Both the position numbers and the translations under genes were made by a program. Positions 6,041 through 7,054 of a DNA stretch of 7,054 nt are shown here, piece by piece (position 1 is the stretch's first letter; every line of letters begins with the position of its first letter). This DNA comes from Waddliaceae bacterium. GTDB lineage: Bacteria > Chlamydiota > Chlamydiia > Chlamydiales > SLFE01. The stretch spans positions 1 to 7,054 of the forward strand of contig SLFE01000162.1 of assembly GCA_007124415.1 (NCBI GenBank). The letters run 5' to 3'. The notes below the pieces were generated by a model. The model was not told the origin of the DNA. It saw only the letters and a program-made list of their open reading frames with translations, and did no database searches.

Positions 6041-6928
6041 ATGAGAACGACAGTTGGACAGATAGGCCCCTCCAAGACGCCGGGAATCATTCGGAAAATC
6101 ATTATCGCGACCTCGGTCGCCACCCTTGTTGCCGCCCTGATCGATCCTCTGATTTTCGGACAGTTCGGCTACGGAATCCAATACCACTTAAGCCTTTCAT
6201 ACGCCGCGATCAATTCGATGTATGTATGGCAGCCTCTCACTTATCTTTTTGTTCTGCAGCCCTTCGGCGGCGTCGATTTCGGCCTAATTATCAGCCTTTT
6301 TTTCCAAATGTTCATTCTTTGGATGATGGGGTCGGGGATTGCCGAGAGGGAAGGAGAGCAATCATTTGTTAAACTCTATTTTGGCTCGGGAATTCTCGCC
6401 GCGCTTATCACTCTGCTCTACTATTCGACATTTACCTTTTCCCCGGCCACCGCAGGACCTACAGCGAGCTTATATTCCGTTTTTATCGTCTGGACCATGC
6501 TCCACCAGGATGCGCAAATTTTTCTATTCTTCATCATCCCAGTCAAAGCTAAGTGGCTCCTTGCCGGGGTTCTCGGCGCCTCGTTTCTGGTCTTTGCCTC
6601 GCAAGGGGCCGCTACCTCGCTGCTGCTTCTTTTGACAGGAACGCTCTACGGATACTTTTATGCAACAGTCTTCAAAGGCGCATCCTTTCCGTTCGAATTC
6701 TTAGAGCCTGTGGACCGCTTCTTCATCGGGCTTGCAGAAAAACCGCGGAGGCGGAAACCAAAGAAAAAGGGTCCCAAGGTCGTCAAATTCCCCAGCGGAA
6801 AACCGGTCGAAACAGACGATGAGTTCGTCGACCGCATGCTCGAAAAAATCTCCAAAAAAGGGAGGAATTCTCTCACCAAAGAAGAGGACGAACGCCTCGG
6901 AGAAATCGCAAAACGGAAAAATTTATAA
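6041..6928 (+). CDS. Rhomboid-family membrane protein with DUF6576-like tail, probably catalytically inactive
   Basis: The product is 295 residues with about six membrane segments between residues 17 and 210. Family landmarks are clear: WQPLTYLFV (63-71), the segment ending LWMMGSGIAEREG (93-105), KLYFGSGILAAL (111-121), GPTASLYSV (139-147) and the FFIIPVKAKWL stretch (163-173). The catalytic positions appear replaced. The GxSx serine is Thr141, the HxxxN of the second helix reads SLFFQ (85-89), and the final helix (189-207) has no histidine. The protein is therefore best read as a rhomboid pseudoprotease in the inner membrane. After a basic stretch (residues 235-246), residues 258-290 (DDEFVDRMLEKISKKG then SLTKEE) match the DUF6576 tail found on many bacterial rhomboids. 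It starts 6 nt after the deubiquitinase gene and ends 3 nt before the NUDIX gene, implying co-transcription. It is richer in GC than the effector-type genes. Confidence 0.88.
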   Translation: MRTTVGQIGPSKTPGIIRKIIIATSVATLVAALIDPLIFGQFGYGIQYHLSLSYAAINSMYVWQPLTYLFVLQPFGGVDFGLIISLFFQMFILWMMGSGIAEREGEQSFVKLYFGSGILAALITLLYYSTFTFSPATAGPTASLYSVFIVWTMLHQDAQIFLFFIIPVKAKWLLAGVLGASFLVFASQGAATSLLLLLTGTLYGYFYATVFKGASFPFEFLEPVDRFFIGLAEKPRRRKPKKKGPKVVKFPSGKPVETDDEFVDRMLEKISKKGRNSLTKEEDERLGEIAKRKNL

Positions 6929-6931
6929 ACT

Positions 6932-7054
6932 ATGTTATCTGTTTCCCGTACAAAACCCCAAGATTTTACCCCTGTTGTGGATGTGGCCTCCTGTTATATC
7001 GAATTTGAAGGAAAATTCCTTTTTTTAAAAAGGGCTCCGGAAAAGCCTGAAGGC
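6932..7054 (+). CDS. NUDIX hydrolase, N-terminal fragment (3' partial)
   Basis: The frame from ATG 6932 stays open for 41 codons to the window edge. Its product begins MLSVSRTKPQDF and continues into VDVASCYIEFEGKFLFLKRA. This is the typical first strand pair of the NUDIX fold (xxVAxxVIxxxGKxLLLKRA), which precedes the glycine-rich GxxxE-type NUDIX box. That box would fall just beyond the window, so the catalytic signature cannot be seen and the substrate (nucleoside polyphosphate, cap-like RNA end or sugar nucleotide) cannot be stated. The gene starts 3 nt after the rhomboid-like stop codon. Its nearest Shine-Dalgarno-like element (GGA at nt 6915-6917) is too far away, so coupled translation is likely. 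Confidence 0.65.
   Translation, partial: MLSVSRTKPQDFTPVVDVASCYIEFEGKFLFLKRAPEKPEG

Noticed and set aside
6004..6372. 122-codon plus-strand frame overlapping the deubiquitinase end and the rhomboid-like gene start
   Set aside because: Its product is rich in Arg, Pro and Cys and shows no domain, while the overlapping frame encodes clear rhomboid landmarks.
6041..6928. Active rhomboid protease
   Set aside because: The GxSx serine is Thr, the second-helix HxxxN is SxxxQ, and the last membrane helix has no His.

Overview
This 7.05-kb window looks like chromosome from an intracellular, probably amoeba-associated bacterium. A Chlamydia-like organism (Parachlamydiales) is favoured; a Legionella-like genome is the main alternative. 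The argument is content rather than a marker gene. An F-box/leucine-rich-repeat protein and a eukaryotic-type ubiquitin-specific protease (USP) stand head to head, next to a large alpha-helical repeat protein and an Inc-like hydrophobic protein. Bacteria have no ubiquitin, so such proteins make sense only inside a eukaryotic host. There is no rRNA, tRNA, CRISPR array, insertion sequence or phage gene in the window.

Layout, left to right. (1) nt 2-2947 (+) is a very large helical-repeat protein whose 5' end lies outside the window. It has about ten degenerate units of roughly 35 residues, a long helical middle and a distinct C-terminal alpha/beta domain. (2) nt 3068-4045 (+) is an unrecognised protein with glycine/alanine-rich hydrophobic blocks and no signal peptide, preceded by an AT-rich gap with a TATAAT box. 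(3) nt 4035-4823 (-) is an F-box plus LRR protein. It converges on the previous gene with an 11-bp overlap of the 3' ends. (4) nt 4824-4954 is an AT-rich divergent intergenic region with a good sigma70-type promoter for the F-box gene and two 8-bp inverted repeats. (5) nt 4955-6034 (+) is the USP-like deubiquitinase, with Cys75, His311, Asp330 and oxyanion Asn70 all in place. (6) nt 6041-6928 (+) is a rhomboid-family membrane protein with a C-terminal DUF6576-like tail, apparently lacking all rhomboid catalytic residues. (7) nt 6932 to the window end (+) is the N-terminus of a probable NUDIX hydrolase. Genes 5-7 are packed with gaps of 6 and 3 nt and look like one transcription unit.

How the genes may work together (inference). 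The F-box protein could plug into host SCF ubiquitin ligases and present a target through its LRRs, while the divergently transcribed USP would remove ubiquitin. Together they form a candidate ligase-adaptor/deubiquitinase pair sharing one control region. The repeat protein and the hydrophobic protein are candidate secreted or inclusion-associated factors. The rhomboid-like and NUDIX genes look like ordinary bacterial genes, with visibly higher GC in the rhomboid, so the effector-type part may be an accessory block joined to a conserved backbone. Secretion of any of these proteins is not demonstrated by the sequence.
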